Positions 33,047 to 45,299 of a stretch of DNA of 64,000 bases are shown here, piece by piece. The translations under genes and the position numbers were made by a program. Below the pieces are notes generated by a model. That model ran no database searches and had not been told where the DNA came from. It saw nothing but the letters and a program-made list of their open reading frames with translations. The DNA comes from Apoderus coryli (taxonomy: Eukaryota; Arthropoda; Insecta; Coleoptera; Attelabidae): the NCBI GenBank assembly GCA_911728435.2, contig OU452202.1:20439135-20503134 (forward strand), given 5' to 3'. The stretch's first letter is position 1; every line of letters begins with the position of its first letter.

Positions 33047-34050
33047 ATGGAATTAAATCGTGAACATTTTCGTGCCATTATTTTTTACCACTTTCGACGT
33101 GGACTCAGCAACAGTCCATGGATGAACTTAATTAAATTTTTGGCGATGAAGCACCATTAAGGACCAGTGTTTATCGATGGTATGGTGAATTCAATCGTGG
33201 TCGTAGTTCACTCCAAGACGAATTTCGTGAAGGTCGTCCAAAATCAGTTGTTCCGAAAACCATTGATGCTGTGCGATATTGCAAGATCGTCATGTGACCT
33301 ATCAAGAGATTGAGACAACCTTAGGCATTAATGGGACCAGCATACATTCAATATTGCATAAACAATTTGTCAATCACTCAAAAAAAGGCTCGTGTCGGTT
33401 GGTCGAAAGAAATGCTCAAAAAATACGATCGCGGTGCTTTGAAACACGTCTATGACATCGTGACAGGTGTTGAATCGTGGATTTACGCGAATGAGCCCGA
33501 AAGTAAACAGCAGTCGACTGTATGGGTGTTTCAAGTTGAGCCAAATCCAACAAAAGTTATTCGCACACGAAGCACTTCCAAGCAAATGGTCGCCTGTTTT
33601 GTCGGAAAAACTGGACATGTCGCAACCGTACCACTAGAATAACGCAGAACAGTCAATTCTGAGTGGTACACAACCATTTGTTTGTCAGTTGTCTTCCAAG
33701 AAATCAGGAAAACCAACCGCCGAAGACGGATCACTCTTCACCACGACAATGCGAGCTCTCACACATCGGCTCAAACAACTGCATTTTTGAGCACCCAAAA
33801 CATCGATTTGATGAGTCATCCGCCGTATAGTCCTGACTTGGTACCGAATGACTTCTTTTTATTCCCGTACGTAAAAAACAACCTGAGACGTCAACGTTTT
33901 TCGACACCTGAAGAAGCGGTTGCTGCATTCTGAATGCATGTTTTGGAGATACCTCAATCAGAGTGGCAAAAGTGCTTCGACAATTGGTTCAAACGCATGC
34001 AAAAGTGCATATATAATCATGGGGAATATGTGAAAAGTGATTTTCGATGA
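33047..34050 (+). pseudogene. Mariner transposase, inactivated
   Basis: Translation from ATG 33047 shows a mariner transposase: MELNREHFRAIIFYHFRRGL, the helix-turn-helix VYRWYGEFNRG, then the DDE domain (TGVESWIYA, HHDNASSHTSA, SPDLVPNDFFLFP) and the tail YNHGEYVKSDFR. It is broken by an in-frame TAA in the ELN-TAA-IFG segment, a frame change after TIDAVR, and a stop after EEAVAAF. In addition the first catalytic Asp is Val (GVE for GDE). The second and third acidic residues (HDN and PND) are 34 apart, the DD34D spacing. Confidence 0.95.
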
Positions 34051-34105
34051 TTATTAATATTTGTTTTTGTTCTCTAATCCCGAAATATAAAAGGCAACCC
34101 TCGTA

Positions 34106-35729
34106 TGTAATAAAAAGGATCTGCGGTGTTACCTGCAGTCTCTTTCTAAGGCATGACAGCATGTGAGTTTTTTCCGATTGACGTGATAACAGTGTGTTTG
34201 CGCCTTAAGTGTCGTGATCAGCAAGAATGAAGCCCTTGATATTTGCTAATATTGAAACCAACTCAAAGATCAGAAAATGTTTATTTTCTAATAGCGCTCA
34301 ATTTGAACCACAAAGTAAATGAATTATGTCTTCCACATATCTGTATGGTGATATCAAAATTGCTCTCATAAAATAGTACATAATTTCTGGATGATTCGGG
34401 AGGCATCAGGCCAAATCATACCTTGTGACAGAGAGGAGAAATGGGGATATTTTGGGGACGAGTAAAGGATCAATACTCACTATAATACCACAATGCGCAT
34501 ATTAAAATGCTCACATGAGGCACCGCCCCACAGAAGAAACGACGAACTGTTGTTGTTGATGTTTTGGTGGTGTTGTGCTGCTGGTTTATGTCTTCGGCAG
34601 AAAACGACAGAAAGGGGCAGTTAAATTATCGCACAATCAGTGTAATAATACGTAGATAAGTATCGTAATTGAGTTGAGATAATATTTTTTCGCGTCGCGG
34701 GAATTTATATGCAGAACAATAATTGGTGTTTGTTGGAGAAGATTTTTGAAGGTTGAGAGTTAGGTAGGTAGTTTTTATATTATTTGCAGTAGTAGGTTAT
34801 GTAAGTTATGCGACGTTTTTGTTTTGATGTTTTAAATTTAAGATTATAGTTGAATTTTTCAAAATACCTACGTTTCTTCACATTTATTTTTATTCACAAT
34901 CGGAAGAATTCAAAAACTCGTAGATGTAGGTACCTATTAAACAAAGGATATTATAGGGAGAAAATTTAGTGATAATTTAGTATGCAAAATAATGCCTTTT
35001 GGTTATTATTAATAACTAAACTACAGTTTTGAAGTTGCTAAGGTCGTTTTTTCATTATTTGTTCAAGTAAATAATAACTAATAATAATGCTTTATTGGTC
35101 AACGCTAAAATACGATTTACAGAGCAAATAATAATTAAATCATTACAAAAAGAAATAAACTGTTGAATACAATTTTTTGTGATTTTAATTTTTATTTATT
35201 TCTGACATTATTTTTACAGATATAAAAAAATGAAAAGCACTTTCTCATTGTTACTTTTTGAGGAGAGTAAGATAGCATTTACAAATTTTCAACACGACGT
35301 TTCGTTTTTGAAAAACCATCATCAACTTGTTTTTTTTTTAATACGGCCCTGAATTTTTTATTGTTAAATGTAAAGCCATTTTCAATTTGCAAAATAGGTG
35401 GTATATCACACGTAATAATTTAGTTTTCAGTGTTTCTGAGCTGTATTTTTAAATTATTCAAAAAAAATCGTCATAGTTTGGCACTTATATTTTGCGTAAA
35501 ACATTCATCGGAGAAAGGCGTTTTTTTTAATAACTTCAAAAAGCACAAAACTACTACTATTAATAATTTTAAACTGGTAAGTGACAGCGTCATAATGACG
35601 ATGATGAGTTTCATTGCCGTCATAGCTACCTAGATCATAGAATAATAACTATAGATAAGAAGGGTCAGTAGACGCTAAAAACGGCATCGACTCGTCGCAA
35701 TCCCAGCCACATTCTGGCCCGCTACTATA
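34106..35729. other. Intergenic stretch
   Basis: AT-rich and without a convincing gene or element end. Longer open frames here have no recognisable domain. Confidence 0.4.
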
Positions 35730-35731
35730 TA

Positions 35732-36473
35732 CAGGGTTACTTGTAAGTAGACCTGAATATTTTAGGACGTGATAGCAGGAGTCATAAGAAGCCAATTTGA
35801 CTATATAGTACCCTGGTACAAAGTTGACCCTTTTCAAGATATTCGAATTTATAAGATTTTTTGTGAAAGTGTCACCTTGAAGTCGAATATTTATAATATT
35901 TTTTTAATTTAGTCTCGTTTTGAAGATTTTTTGGTGGTTTTTTGTTAAAAATAAGGCACTTAATTAAAAGTAAAATTTAAAGTACCAGAAATCTGGTAAT
36001 TACTGAAGCGGTAGCCCTTTAAATCTACATTAAATGTAAAATATTAACAACACTTTTATTTAAATCGACGGTTTGTAAAAAATATTTCAGTAACATTTTT
36101 TGTGCAGATTATTTAAAAAACATCTACATGTATTTGCTATCCAAAAAGATAAAATAGTTGGCTTATCTGTGTATGATCTTTTGGTAAATTCGATAACAAA
36201 GCACTGAAGTAGTCAAATCCCGACTAACGCTATTGCAATATTTACCACTGTGGTGATTTAAAGCGTTGTGATTGGTCGTCTACAACAGTATTCCCCTAGT
36301 GATCCCCGGTAGGGATTCCCCACTTAATTGTTAGTGTGCTTTCGTCATTTGCATGCAATACATCGAATTCGAATATCTTGAAAAGGGTCCAGGGTACTAT
36401 ATAGTCAAATTGACTTCTTATGACTCCTGCTATCACGTCCTAAAATATTCAGGTCTACTTACAAGTAACCCTG
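35732..36473. mobile_element. Palindromic TA-MITE (CAGGGTTACTTG ends)
   Basis: Left end CAGGGTTACTTGTAAGTAGA and right end TCTACTTACAAGTAACCCTG are exact inverses, bordered by TA. The match continues inward through AGGACGTGATAGCAGGAGTC for about 110 bases. The middle has no transposase. It is a non-autonomous element of Tc1/mariner-like target choice. Confidence 0.93.
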
Positions 36474-36475
36474 TA

Positions 36476-37339
36476 TACTATATCTATATATACTATAAGA
36501 TACTATACTATAGGTAACTATAAGCGGCGGCGAATTGCTTTTAAGACAGAGATAACAAAGGTGCCGACACCAGGTGAAGTAACTGTATATTAAACTGTGC
36601 CTAGATGTCTTTAAACTTAAAACTCATTTGAAAATACTTCAAAAACTAAAGTTAGGTTGTCATTTTTTCGATTTTTTTTCCACAAAATTATTAGTCTGTG
36701 CCTGTTACGACGTAGAATACGGAAGTATAAAAAAATATGTTTTTTATAAATGCGTAACATCGCTTCAAATTACTTGAGGCATATCTGGCATTTCCATAAT
36801 ATATAAATATCTCCCTCTATAAAAGCACGCAATATAAGCAATTCGCAGATAAATTTTTCTCATCTCTAAGTATACCTATTTAGCATGCAAATATACAGTA
36901 GGTACAGCAAAAATTACACTTCGTTAGTCTGTATGATAATTTGGTTAAAAATAATAGTGACGTAGGTGTAAAAAATATACCGAAACAGCAAAGGTTATTC
37001 AAGGCTATCAATTGCAGGAGCACTCAATTAAAATATTATCTTCATAGCACTGTTACTCTGGAAGTTTAACTAAAGGTCAATGTAATGTATACCGCACTAT
37101 ATAAGTCCATTCCATAAGTCCGTAATAGTTTTTTTGAAAATCTACTAAAAATTGCCTCATTTAAACAATACTTTATTTATAAACAAAGTCCATTTGCAAA
37201 AATTTTATTTTACACATTATGTATCTCATTATTCATTTCTTCGCTTAAAAAACTACTATAAAATAAATTAATGTTTTGTTTACAATATTTTTAATTTCAA
37301 ATCAGAAACAACAAAATATACTGAAAATTAAAAGGCAAA
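36476..37339. other. Intergenic stretch
   Basis: AT-rich and without a recognisable gene. The short runs of TA-rich sequence near 36480-36520 are simple repeats. Confidence 0.4.
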
Positions 37340-37895
37340 GCTTTGCCATTAAGTTATTTTTCATTTATTATATTTACGGACATGAAATCCTTTTAATTTT
37401 TCAATATTTGGCATTAAACATCGACGGCAGAACGCTTGGAGACCACCGTCCGAGCATTGCTGAAACCCAAATATTTGGGAGATGCTGGCAGAAGAATAAA
37501 ATGGTCTCCGGCTAGTGGTTTGTGTTCATACTATTTTTATTTATATTTATTATATTTATACGACTGGTTTTACCTATACATTGAATTTGTTCGGCCTCTG
37601 CATGGTATAGGATATGCATTACTATGTACATGTAGATGATACGTGTTTACATGTGTCTACTGTTGTGTATCCTATTGTGCTTAAATGCAGGCTGATATTT
37701 GTAGATGGGCAACGACTATGGTACTCTGACGAGCTCATAACAAGAGCGAAACGAATTCGTCAGTATCTGTCGACCCATGCCTCGGTCTGGTTCCTATTGA
37801 ATTAGACAGGGGCCCTGCTAAATTAAACAACATTCTTTGTGTATGTGAAACCAGCATTTTAGTCCGCTTTGCCATTAAGTTATTTTTCATTTATT
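37340..37895. repeat. 30-bp perfect direct repeats bounding a 496-bp insert
   Basis: GCTTTGCCATTAAGTTATTT plus ten more bases occurs exactly at 37340-37369 and 37866-37895. The enclosed 496 bases include a plus-strand open stretch (VDGQRLWYSDELITRAKRIR) preceded by a splice-acceptor-like TTAAATGCAG. An insertion with a long target duplication or a local duplication would both fit. I cannot name the insert. Confidence 0.7.
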
Positions 37896-37932
37896 CTGAA
37901 AATGTTTAAAAACCAAATAGAAATGAATATAC

Positions 37933-38050
37933 CTGGCAGTTTTAATGCAGGCAATACTCCCTTTTTGAAAGTTTGATAAGGTCCAAAATCTTCTGGTATA
38001 AAATGCTCCGAACCAACCCTACAATTGTTGTAGATCTTCTCTGCTGTCAT
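37933..38050 (-). CDS. Probable first coding exon of an unrecognised minus-strand gene
   Basis: ATG at 38050 opens a 39-codon frame, MTAEKIYNNCRVGSEHFIPE and onward to PALKLPG, ending at a splice donor CCAG|GTATAT at 37933. The composition looks like a real soluble protein N-terminus. The gene continues leftward, but no further exon could be assigned; the 496-bp insert at 37370-37865 lies in its first intron. I do not recognise the family. It is possible that the ATG is internal and the exon extends a little further upstream. Confidence 0.42.
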
Positions 38051-38335
38051 TTCAGTAACCAAACGTTTGTTTCCACATAAACTAACCTACTGATGAAAAA
38101 GTAGCACTGAATAAAGTATATAATATAGTTTATAATAATTAAAACACTTCCCACAAAAACTTATAAAACAAACTAAAAAAATAGATGACAACATTTCTTT
38201 GTTGTAATTTATTGATTGTTATTGACACTACAACTACTGTCAAGAGAACTCGACCAACGCGCCTCTAGCGGCTTGGAAACAAGCTTTTTGTCAACACAAT
38301 TCTACGATTTAGTTAGTTTGAAGGTGAGTACTAAA

Positions 38336-38468
38336 TCACGAATCAATAGTCAGATTGCTGTGAAATTTATACACGTTTCGTTTGAAGCTTAGTACTACAT
38401 AAAAATCAAATGGAAAAATTCTAGTAACGCCATCTATGTGTCATCCTATGGCCTTTTTGAATGACCTA
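38336..38468. repeat. Dispersed repeat, copy 1 (partner at 60746)
   Basis: TCACGAATCAATAGTCAGAT, ACACGTTTCGTTTGAAGCTT and CGCCATCTATGTGTCATCCT occur in this order here and at 60746-60880, with about 10 per cent differences. No terminal repeats are visible, so it is an unclassified repeat. Confidence 0.85.
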
Positions 38469-38577
38469 TAATTTTATTTAACTACAATGTATACTTTGAT
38501 TGCTTCTCTACACCATGTGATGTGATTAAAATAAACTCATAATATATTACTTATTATCTTTTCAATTTTCCTTCCAG

Positions 38578-38780
38578 GTATAGCGAAAGGGAAAAGAAAA
38601 GAAAAGCAGAAGAGAAAACAACATACTACAGAACCATCCAGACCTAACAAACAAAAGCTTCACCTAATTAAGGACAACCAATCGCCCGGAGGCGACAGAC
38701 ATAACAAAATAACAAATATCCAACCTACTTTTTGTGTTTGTGTATTGCATGAAAATTCACACACCAAAAAGGAAATTTAA
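38578..38780 (+). other. Possible plus-strand exon (coding status unclear)
   Basis: A good acceptor (TTTTCCTTCCAG) opens a frame of about 66 codons, IAKGKRKEKQKRKQHTTEPS onward, ending at TAA 38778-38780. A donor AAG|GTGAGT lies upstream at about 38322-38323. No ATG is found in either piece, so this could be a non-coding transcript divergent from the 38050 gene, or chance. Confidence 0.25.
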
Positions 38781-41090
38781 AATATACGCAGATATTTCAT
38801 TATTCCCACTAACCAGTATTGTAGTGTCTGAAACAGTCTTCTTTTCAACACAAATCTTTTGAAAGTGATGATAGTTTTGTTGCGGTTCAATTTAAGCTTA
38901 ACAAAAAGATGAATTATTGAAGCATGTTTACTAAAGGTTGTAGTTAGTAAATTTTGAGAAGAAGAATAGGTAGTACCTACTTAATATTAATTAGGTATTA
39001 TAAATGTAAACACAAGAAGTTACTCAACGAAAAATACAGACGTAAACAGGGACCAAATCGATTGACGTTCTAATTTTTATTGGACAAGTTGTTATAAGAG
39101 AAATCTGACAATTTTGGAAGGATCCATATCACTCTGTATGTAACGAAAATTCGGACGACAGAATCAGCGTTCTATCTGTTGGGAAATGTGAGATTATCAA
39201 ACCATCGTAGTTGGATTTTGTGGAATATTGTGCAACAACTGAACGCACGGTAAGGATACAATTGAACATAATATTAATTTTTGTGTTGCATGCTCTCCAT
39301 TTTGAGTATTATTGGTTTTATTTTGATTTTATTTGCACTCATGGGTAATTTTTAACTATTTTAATACGAGTTTTAACCAGACAAAACTTTAAAATATGCA
39401 AATGAAGCAACGAAATTAAATAGACGAATGATCAGGATAGGTTATCTTTAACTAATTTGTCGACTTAGAGGGAATATATTAAGGAACTACTAAGGATGTG
39501 TTTTCTGACGTTTAGTTTTCGCAAAGTACCATAGTCATGTATGCCATAAGCAATGCTTCCTCATATTTTCAAAACAATAATATATGTTATAGAAATAGTC
39601 CATTGTACGTGGAGTTTATTGTGTTAAAATTGTGCCAATAAACTAATAAACCATACATGTTTCGAGACATAATATTCTCATCTTCAGTGGTTAACATTTA
39701 TATTAATTTAAGGAATCAACTGCCCAATTTCGGATTGTTAACTTTAACTAGTTGTTAATTCTTAATTGGGTTTGGTGAACAGGAATTATAAATTTTAACC
39801 GACCGTTCAGTAGCTAACAGACTGTTAACAAGTTAAGAGAGGTTGATGGATACGGCCGTCAGATTCTATCTACCTGAAAAAATCAAATCCTTCATCCCCC
39901 ATTCTACTCTTTCGAGAATGTCTTCCTCTTGGTAGTCACCCGAACTAGATAAAACACTTAGGTGTACTTATATCAGGGTAAATCATATAAACCATAACAG
40001 CGAAAAATTGTTGGTTAGGTTCGCCATTACTGCGCATGTCAGAACTAATAGTTCTTCCCCAGTCAGTAGAACTGCAAAATCGGTTCGGAACCGGTAACGA
40101 ACCTTAAATTATTTAATTTAATTAGGGGACACCCTGTATAGTTATCTTATATGCGTGCGTCCGCTCCTTAATTTTAGCATGATTTTACTTCATTATTATG
40201 ACTTATTACCTATTATTATCGTCAAAACTGATATTGACACTATTTTTCAAAGAATAATTGAAAAATTGCTCCATTATTATAATAAAAAAAAACTTTGTTC
40301 TACTTTATTACTCTATTCCAGTTCGTGTGTTTAAACTTTCAACTTGATAAAAGAAAAAAGGAGAACGAAAAAAACAACTTATTGTGTGCAGTCACGATTT
40401 CACGAATTTATTTGTTCTAGCATTTCCAGACATTTTCTCTCTTTTTTTTTTGTTTTTATTATATTTTAATAAAATACAAACGAAAAATGATATTAAAACA
40501 GAGGAGTATTACTCTAGAGGAAATTCGGCAAGCCCCGGACACTTATACCAACATTTTTTTTCTCGAATAAAATGGGTACATGGTTATTATGTTATTTTTA
40601 AATATAGTAGGATCGTATAAAAAAATCGGTTCTGTCGCTCCAAAATTTTCCCGACAAGATACACACACTGGCAAATTTAGGAACGAAGATAAATTGTATG
40701 AAATTAATAATACTCGTATATTGTGCAACGAACATGAAATGACATATATTTCCTACGAGTATGATCGCACGGGTAATTGATAAACAGCATTACAATGTAG
40801 TACATTGTCAAATCATGATTGAACATATAATAAAGGCATTTAAAGACAGTCGCAGAAAAAGATATTTATTTTATTTATTTGTTGTGGTGCCTAGGTCTAG
40901 ACAGGCATGAACGCTTTTTGTATTATTTTATCCATTTTTATCAAGTTAGCTAAACTTAAAGTCCAACCCAATGTGTAAACATTAAAATTTAAATATGAAA
41001 CGCGTATTTTCTCTACATCACAATTTGTTATTTTTTCATAAGTAATTTGGTTTGTTTTTGTTTACTATCGTCATCTTGATTGTGAAACAG
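38781..41090. other. Intergenic stretch with an isolated element end
   Basis: No gene recognised. GGACACCCTGTATAG near 40129-40143 is an orphan end of the TA-CAGGG group. A GTTTCGAGACATAATATTCTCATCTTCAG-type 3' end of a LINE lies near 39659-39687. The second copy of the short dispersed repeat is at 40792-40865. Confidence 0.4.
40792..40865. repeat. Short dispersed repeat, copy 2 (partner at 28287)
   Basis: Shares AAACAGCATTACAATGTA and ATGATTGAACATATAATA with 28287-28380. It is slightly shorter because a TCATATAATA step is missing. Confidence 0.75.
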
Positions 41091-41446
41091 TTCATAATGG
41101 GCGATTTAGCATCGACGAAAGATTGTATCGACGTTCAGGAGAACAAAATGAACAATTTAATTTTACTCCTACTGTCTCTTTCAGTGGAGGCTCAATTATG
41201 GTGTGGGGTGGCATATGTTTAGGGGCACGCATAGAGTTAGTGGTTATTGATGGCGCTACTTTAACAGCAGATAGGTACATAAGCGATGTTCTGCAAAACC
41301 ATGTGGTACCTTTCGCCCCACATATTAGAGCCAATTTCCTCTTAATGCAGAACAATGCTCGCCCACACGAGACTCTTTGTGTAACTGACTTTTTAAATCA
41401 AGTGGCGTTAAATAAAAAACAACCCCATATATGTGCGTTCCTCTAA
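41091..41446 (+). pseudogene. Tc1-like transposase fragment
   Basis: The frame encodes the middle of a Tc1-family transposase: RFSIDERLYRRSGEQNEQF, GGSIMVWGGICLGARIELVV, DGATLTADRYISDVLQ and LMQNNARPHE. The second catalytic Asp of the usual QDNARPH motif is Asn here (QNNARPH). The first catalytic region and the C-terminus are missing, so this is a dead fragment. Confidence 0.88.
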
Positions 41447-41510
41447 ATTTGCCGGTGTGTGTATAATATAATCCAAAATATATGACCTGCGTAACGAAAC
41501 ACACAAAAAT

Positions 41511-41700
41511 ACAGTCGACACTGTTTATAGTGAAACTCTATATAGTGAAAAACTCTTAACAGTGCCATTTTTCAAGACCTAGAATATTTTAATGATATTT
41601 AATGTAAAAATCCCTGCATATAGTGAATCTTTAAAATGAGTAGCACTCCATATAATAAAATTTTTACGGGACTTTTATGTATATATTCTTATGTATTTAT
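41511..41700 (+). mobile_element. Possible pogo/Tigger-like 5' end
   Basis: CAGTCGACACTGTTTATAGT followed by repeated ATAGTGAA boxes resembles the ends of pogo-group elements. No matching inverted end or transposase was found nearby, so the call is tentative. Confidence 0.35.
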
Positions 41701-41710
41701 TGCGATGTTG

Positions 41711-42552
41711 CAGCGCCGGTTTAAGATCACATCGGGCCCTAGGCGGCAATATGGACAGGAACCTTGGGGAATTTAGAGGGAAGTTTTATATTAAAAAATA
41801 TATTTACAATTTTTTACTAAATTAAAAACAGTTTAATAAAATGGAAAACAAATATGTTTAAACAAAATCAAAATTCAAATAGGTAGGTACAATAATATTA
41901 TCTTTAAAAAAATAGAAACTATTAAACTATGTCAATAGGTACGTAATCAAATCATATTATGCGCTAAACCAACGATGATGTCGTAATCTAAAAACTAAAT
42001 TAACTGTTAAGAGCTCTGCCTTCACCAAGTGAGCATTTTATACCAACAAGGCTGATGATGGAGCTGAGTCTCCGAAACATGTCCCTTTGACATAATTTAT
42101 GAATTAAATAGTGGAGACGATGATTTTTGTTTTATTATAACTAAATTAACTTTTTTTGCACTTTTTCTTTCAAATTTACCCAGTATTTCGTAATAATTCA
42201 TGTGGTTCAATGACTGACTTTCAATATAAAGGACAGATAAGGCATCTAACTTTTCCTGTCCCAAACTAGCGCGATTATCTTTTTGCTTATCCATTGACGA
42301 AACGAACGTTCTTCACTGGCGTTGGATACGGGTAAAGACATACAAATTTGTAAGATAGAACAGTTGGAAAAGTGGAATTTAAAGCCTGAACTGCTTCAAA
42401 TTTGTTTAAAATTGTTTGTCGATTTGTCTTTTCACATAAAATATTAAACTGTCCAATCTCTTCTTCTAAGTTATATATGGCTCGATATCGTAGACGTTAT
42501 TCAGTTAATTTTTTCTTGTCTATTTATTTCTGTCTTGGGCCCTAGGGCTAAG
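41711..42552 (-). mobile_element. hAT transposon remnant with C-terminal dimerisation region, truncated
   Basis: The left end CAGCGCCGGTTTAAGATCAC and an inner GGGCCCTAGG box resemble hAT ends. GGGCCCTAGG recurs inverted near 42538-42547. On the minus strand, with frameshifts, the text SLPVSNASEERSF, then ASLGQEKLDALSVLYIES, matches the hAT C-terminal dimerisation region. The outer right end is lost where the DD41D element begins at 42555. Confidence 0.7.
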
Positions 42553-42554
42553 TA

Positions 42555-43460
42555 CATGGTGCGGCAGCATAACGTCCTTATTTCAAAACGCAATAAAACT
42601 CATTTTATGGATTAGAATCTTTTATTATTGTTCTAAATAATGTAGGTACATATGTAAGGTTTTGCTTCAAACAGTTTTAAAAATCATATTAGGTCGGTGA
42701 CGCCCTCCATTCTCGATAAACTGAATAAGCCTTTTTCTGGCATTTGTCATAAGCCTTTCCAGCATGGCAGCTGGTATGTTGACCATTTCAGTCCGGATGT
42801 TGGCTTTGAGATCTTCTAGAGTTCTTGGACGATTGACATAAACAAGGGATTTCAAAAATCCCCAGAAAAAAATTGCAAGGGGTCAAATCGGGGTAACGAG
42901 CTGGCCACTGCAAATCGCCCCTTATTGAGATTAGGCACCCCGGAAAGTGTTCCCTCAAAACAGCCATTGATACCCTTGAAGTGTAAGCCGTTGCGCCATC
43001 TTTTTGAAACCAAATGTCCCCTAAATCCAATTCGTTAAGTCGATGGAAAAAACATGTTTAAATATCGGTTAGAATTCACTGTCACTGTTTCTTCATTTCT
43101 CAGGTGTTCTAATGGGCCGACGGACTCCAATTCATCGTCTAGTCACACTCCCGCTTTGTCTGAATGTAGCGACCCATATCGTTATCGATTGATTTCCGAT
43201 CTGGCACAGGCCTTGCCGGGGCAATATTAAATCGATTTCGAAAGGCACGCAGAGTTGCGATCACAGAACGTCCATTCGAAAAGTACGCCACGACGGCAAA
43301 TGCACGTTGCGCACTGTTCCAACGCATTGTGGCGAGTGACCGGATGGGGAACAAAACTTTAGATGCACTCCTACCGAATAAGACCAGTTTCCCTTCACTT
43401 CGATCTTTACAGTCTAAATAGCGCGCATTTCAAAAAAGGAAGTTATGATGCCGCACCCTG
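42555..43460 (-). mobile_element. DD41D-type Tc1/mariner-group element, internally deleted
   Basis: Ends CATGGTGCGGCAGCATAAC and GTTATGATGCCGCACCCTG are inverses, flanked by TA (42553-42554 and 43461-43462). Minus-strand frames encode an N-terminal piece (MRWNSAQRAFAVVAYFSNGR), then FQKDGATAYTSRVSMAVLRE, PARYPDLTPCNFFLG, and the C-terminal VYVNRPRTLEDLKANIR to PNMIFKTV. Between the Asp of KDGATA and the position that should be Asp in PCNFF there are 41 residues, the DD41D spacing. That last Asp is Asn. The first catalytic Asp region is deleted. Confidence 0.88.
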
Positions 43461-44021
43461 TACTACCTAAGTACTACACCAGATTTTCAGATTCTTCCAC
43501 AATGTAGTTTCTCATTAATAATCGATCGAAACCCTTCCCGGTGGGACACTCGGTATATTTAAATCATCCTGTACATATCGTCTCTATGTTTGCTATCCTA
43601 TAGTACAACACACTTTGTCTAGATACAATATGAGAAAGTTAATCGATACGCTTGGTTTACTCCCTCAGGGAAAGCTTTTAGTGTTTTGTACTCGTATCAT
43701 ATTTCATTAGTAAGTAATGGGAAGGATAGTTTTAATATAGAAATTTATACTTATTAAGGTAAGACAAAATTCTTTCTTTGGGACATGTAGCGACTAGGTA
43801 CGGGAGTTCAAATTAAATGAGTTTGCACTGAAACTAAAATAGTTCATATGGAAATAATACTTGTTGTCGTAAAATTGTACAACCCATACAAATTTCTATA
43901 AGGTGTTTCTTAAACTTTCAAAATTTCATGATTTTATCTTTTCTGATGCGTCCTTTTCATCCGGTGTAACCGGAAGTGGAACAAATGTTACAATATGTTA
44001 TATTTTAAATTAATCTTATTA
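43461..44021. other. Intergenic stretch
   Basis: Nothing recognisable apart from AT-rich filler between two elements. Confidence 0.4.
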
Positions 44022-45299
44022 TACAAGGTGTTTCTAAAATATGTTGTCAAAATTTGTGAGCGAATTGGGAACGTCTAATCATGAAAAAAACCTAAATTGT
44101 AATTTTTCGAAAAGTCCTTATATACAAAGATTACTGCCTGAGGACGATTTTTTTGGAATATTTTCGAAACGAGTAAAGATGAATTAATCAAATGTAGCAT
44201 ATTGATTCACCTAGTTAAATTTCGTAAACTGACATGATACTGAATAAAAAAGGATGACCATAGGCGGGTAAACTGGGGGACCCTTGCCTTAATTATAACC
44301 TAACTTTTTTTCCTTGTAATTTTTATTCCATTTGTGTCAAAAATATGATAATATAAAGTTTTCTACATAAAAAAGGCATACTTGTTGTTTCTCGAAAAAC
44401 TTAAAGGTTTTCGAGAAATTCGAGTTTTAAAATTTTAGGACAAAACTGGTGGTATATAGTACACAGCATTAATAAAATTATTGACATACAGTTTGCTAAC
44501 GAAAAGTTTTCCAAAATTTTATTAATGCTTTGTACTAAGGACCAGTTTTGTCCTAAAATTTTCAAACTCGAATTTCTCAAAAACCATTAAGTTTTACGAG
44601 AAAAAACAAGTATGCCTTTTTTATGTAGAACACTTTATTTTATCACATTTTTGACACAAATGGAATAAAAGTCACAAGAAAAAAAGTTAGGTTATAATTA
44701 AGGCAAGGGTCCCCCCCGTTTACCCGCCTATGGTCATCCTTTTTTATTCAATTTCATGTTAGTTTACGACTCAGAGAAATAAACAAATATAGAAATGTCA
44801 TCTAATTTCAATGTTTGTCTTCATAACATAAAGGTCAATATTTACCTTTTTAATGACAGAAGGAGTGCATGTAAACAAAACTCAGTGGCGTGGTATAATT
44901 CTTTTGAAATCGTGGTTGCAGTTTTCAATAATAAATACATACCTACGCAGGAACTGTAGCGTTGTGTCAAATATAATTGATTAAATAATAGATGTCTACG
45001 ATTAAAAGGAAACACTTTCTATATTATGAAAATATTTATTATCAAATGCAAAGGTATATAATTTAGAATTTTTGTTTTAACATTTACTAATTATAAGAAA
45101 CCACATTTGAAATGAATCGATTATCTTTCCTAGACCTGAGAAACTGAATCTGTTTCTACTAAGTTTAGACAAGATAAAAATTATTATCAAACCAACAAAA
45201 AAAAACTATTTGGACGGTTCTCAAATAAAACTTCGACGGTTCTCAAATTATTGCAATTGATTAGATTCTTTAATGATTACGTATTAAAAAAATAGAATT

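Larger units (their letters stand above)
32647..34103 (+). mobile_element. Mariner element with SINE inserted in its 5' part
   Basis: Inverted ends CGAGGGGTGCCTTTTATATT and AATATAAAAGGCAACCCTCG are flanked by TA on both sides (32645-32646 and 34104-34105), the target of the Tc1/mariner superfamily. Removing the 229-base SINE plus its duplication gives about 1.2-1.3 kb, the normal mariner size. The transposase is broken. Confidence 0.93.
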
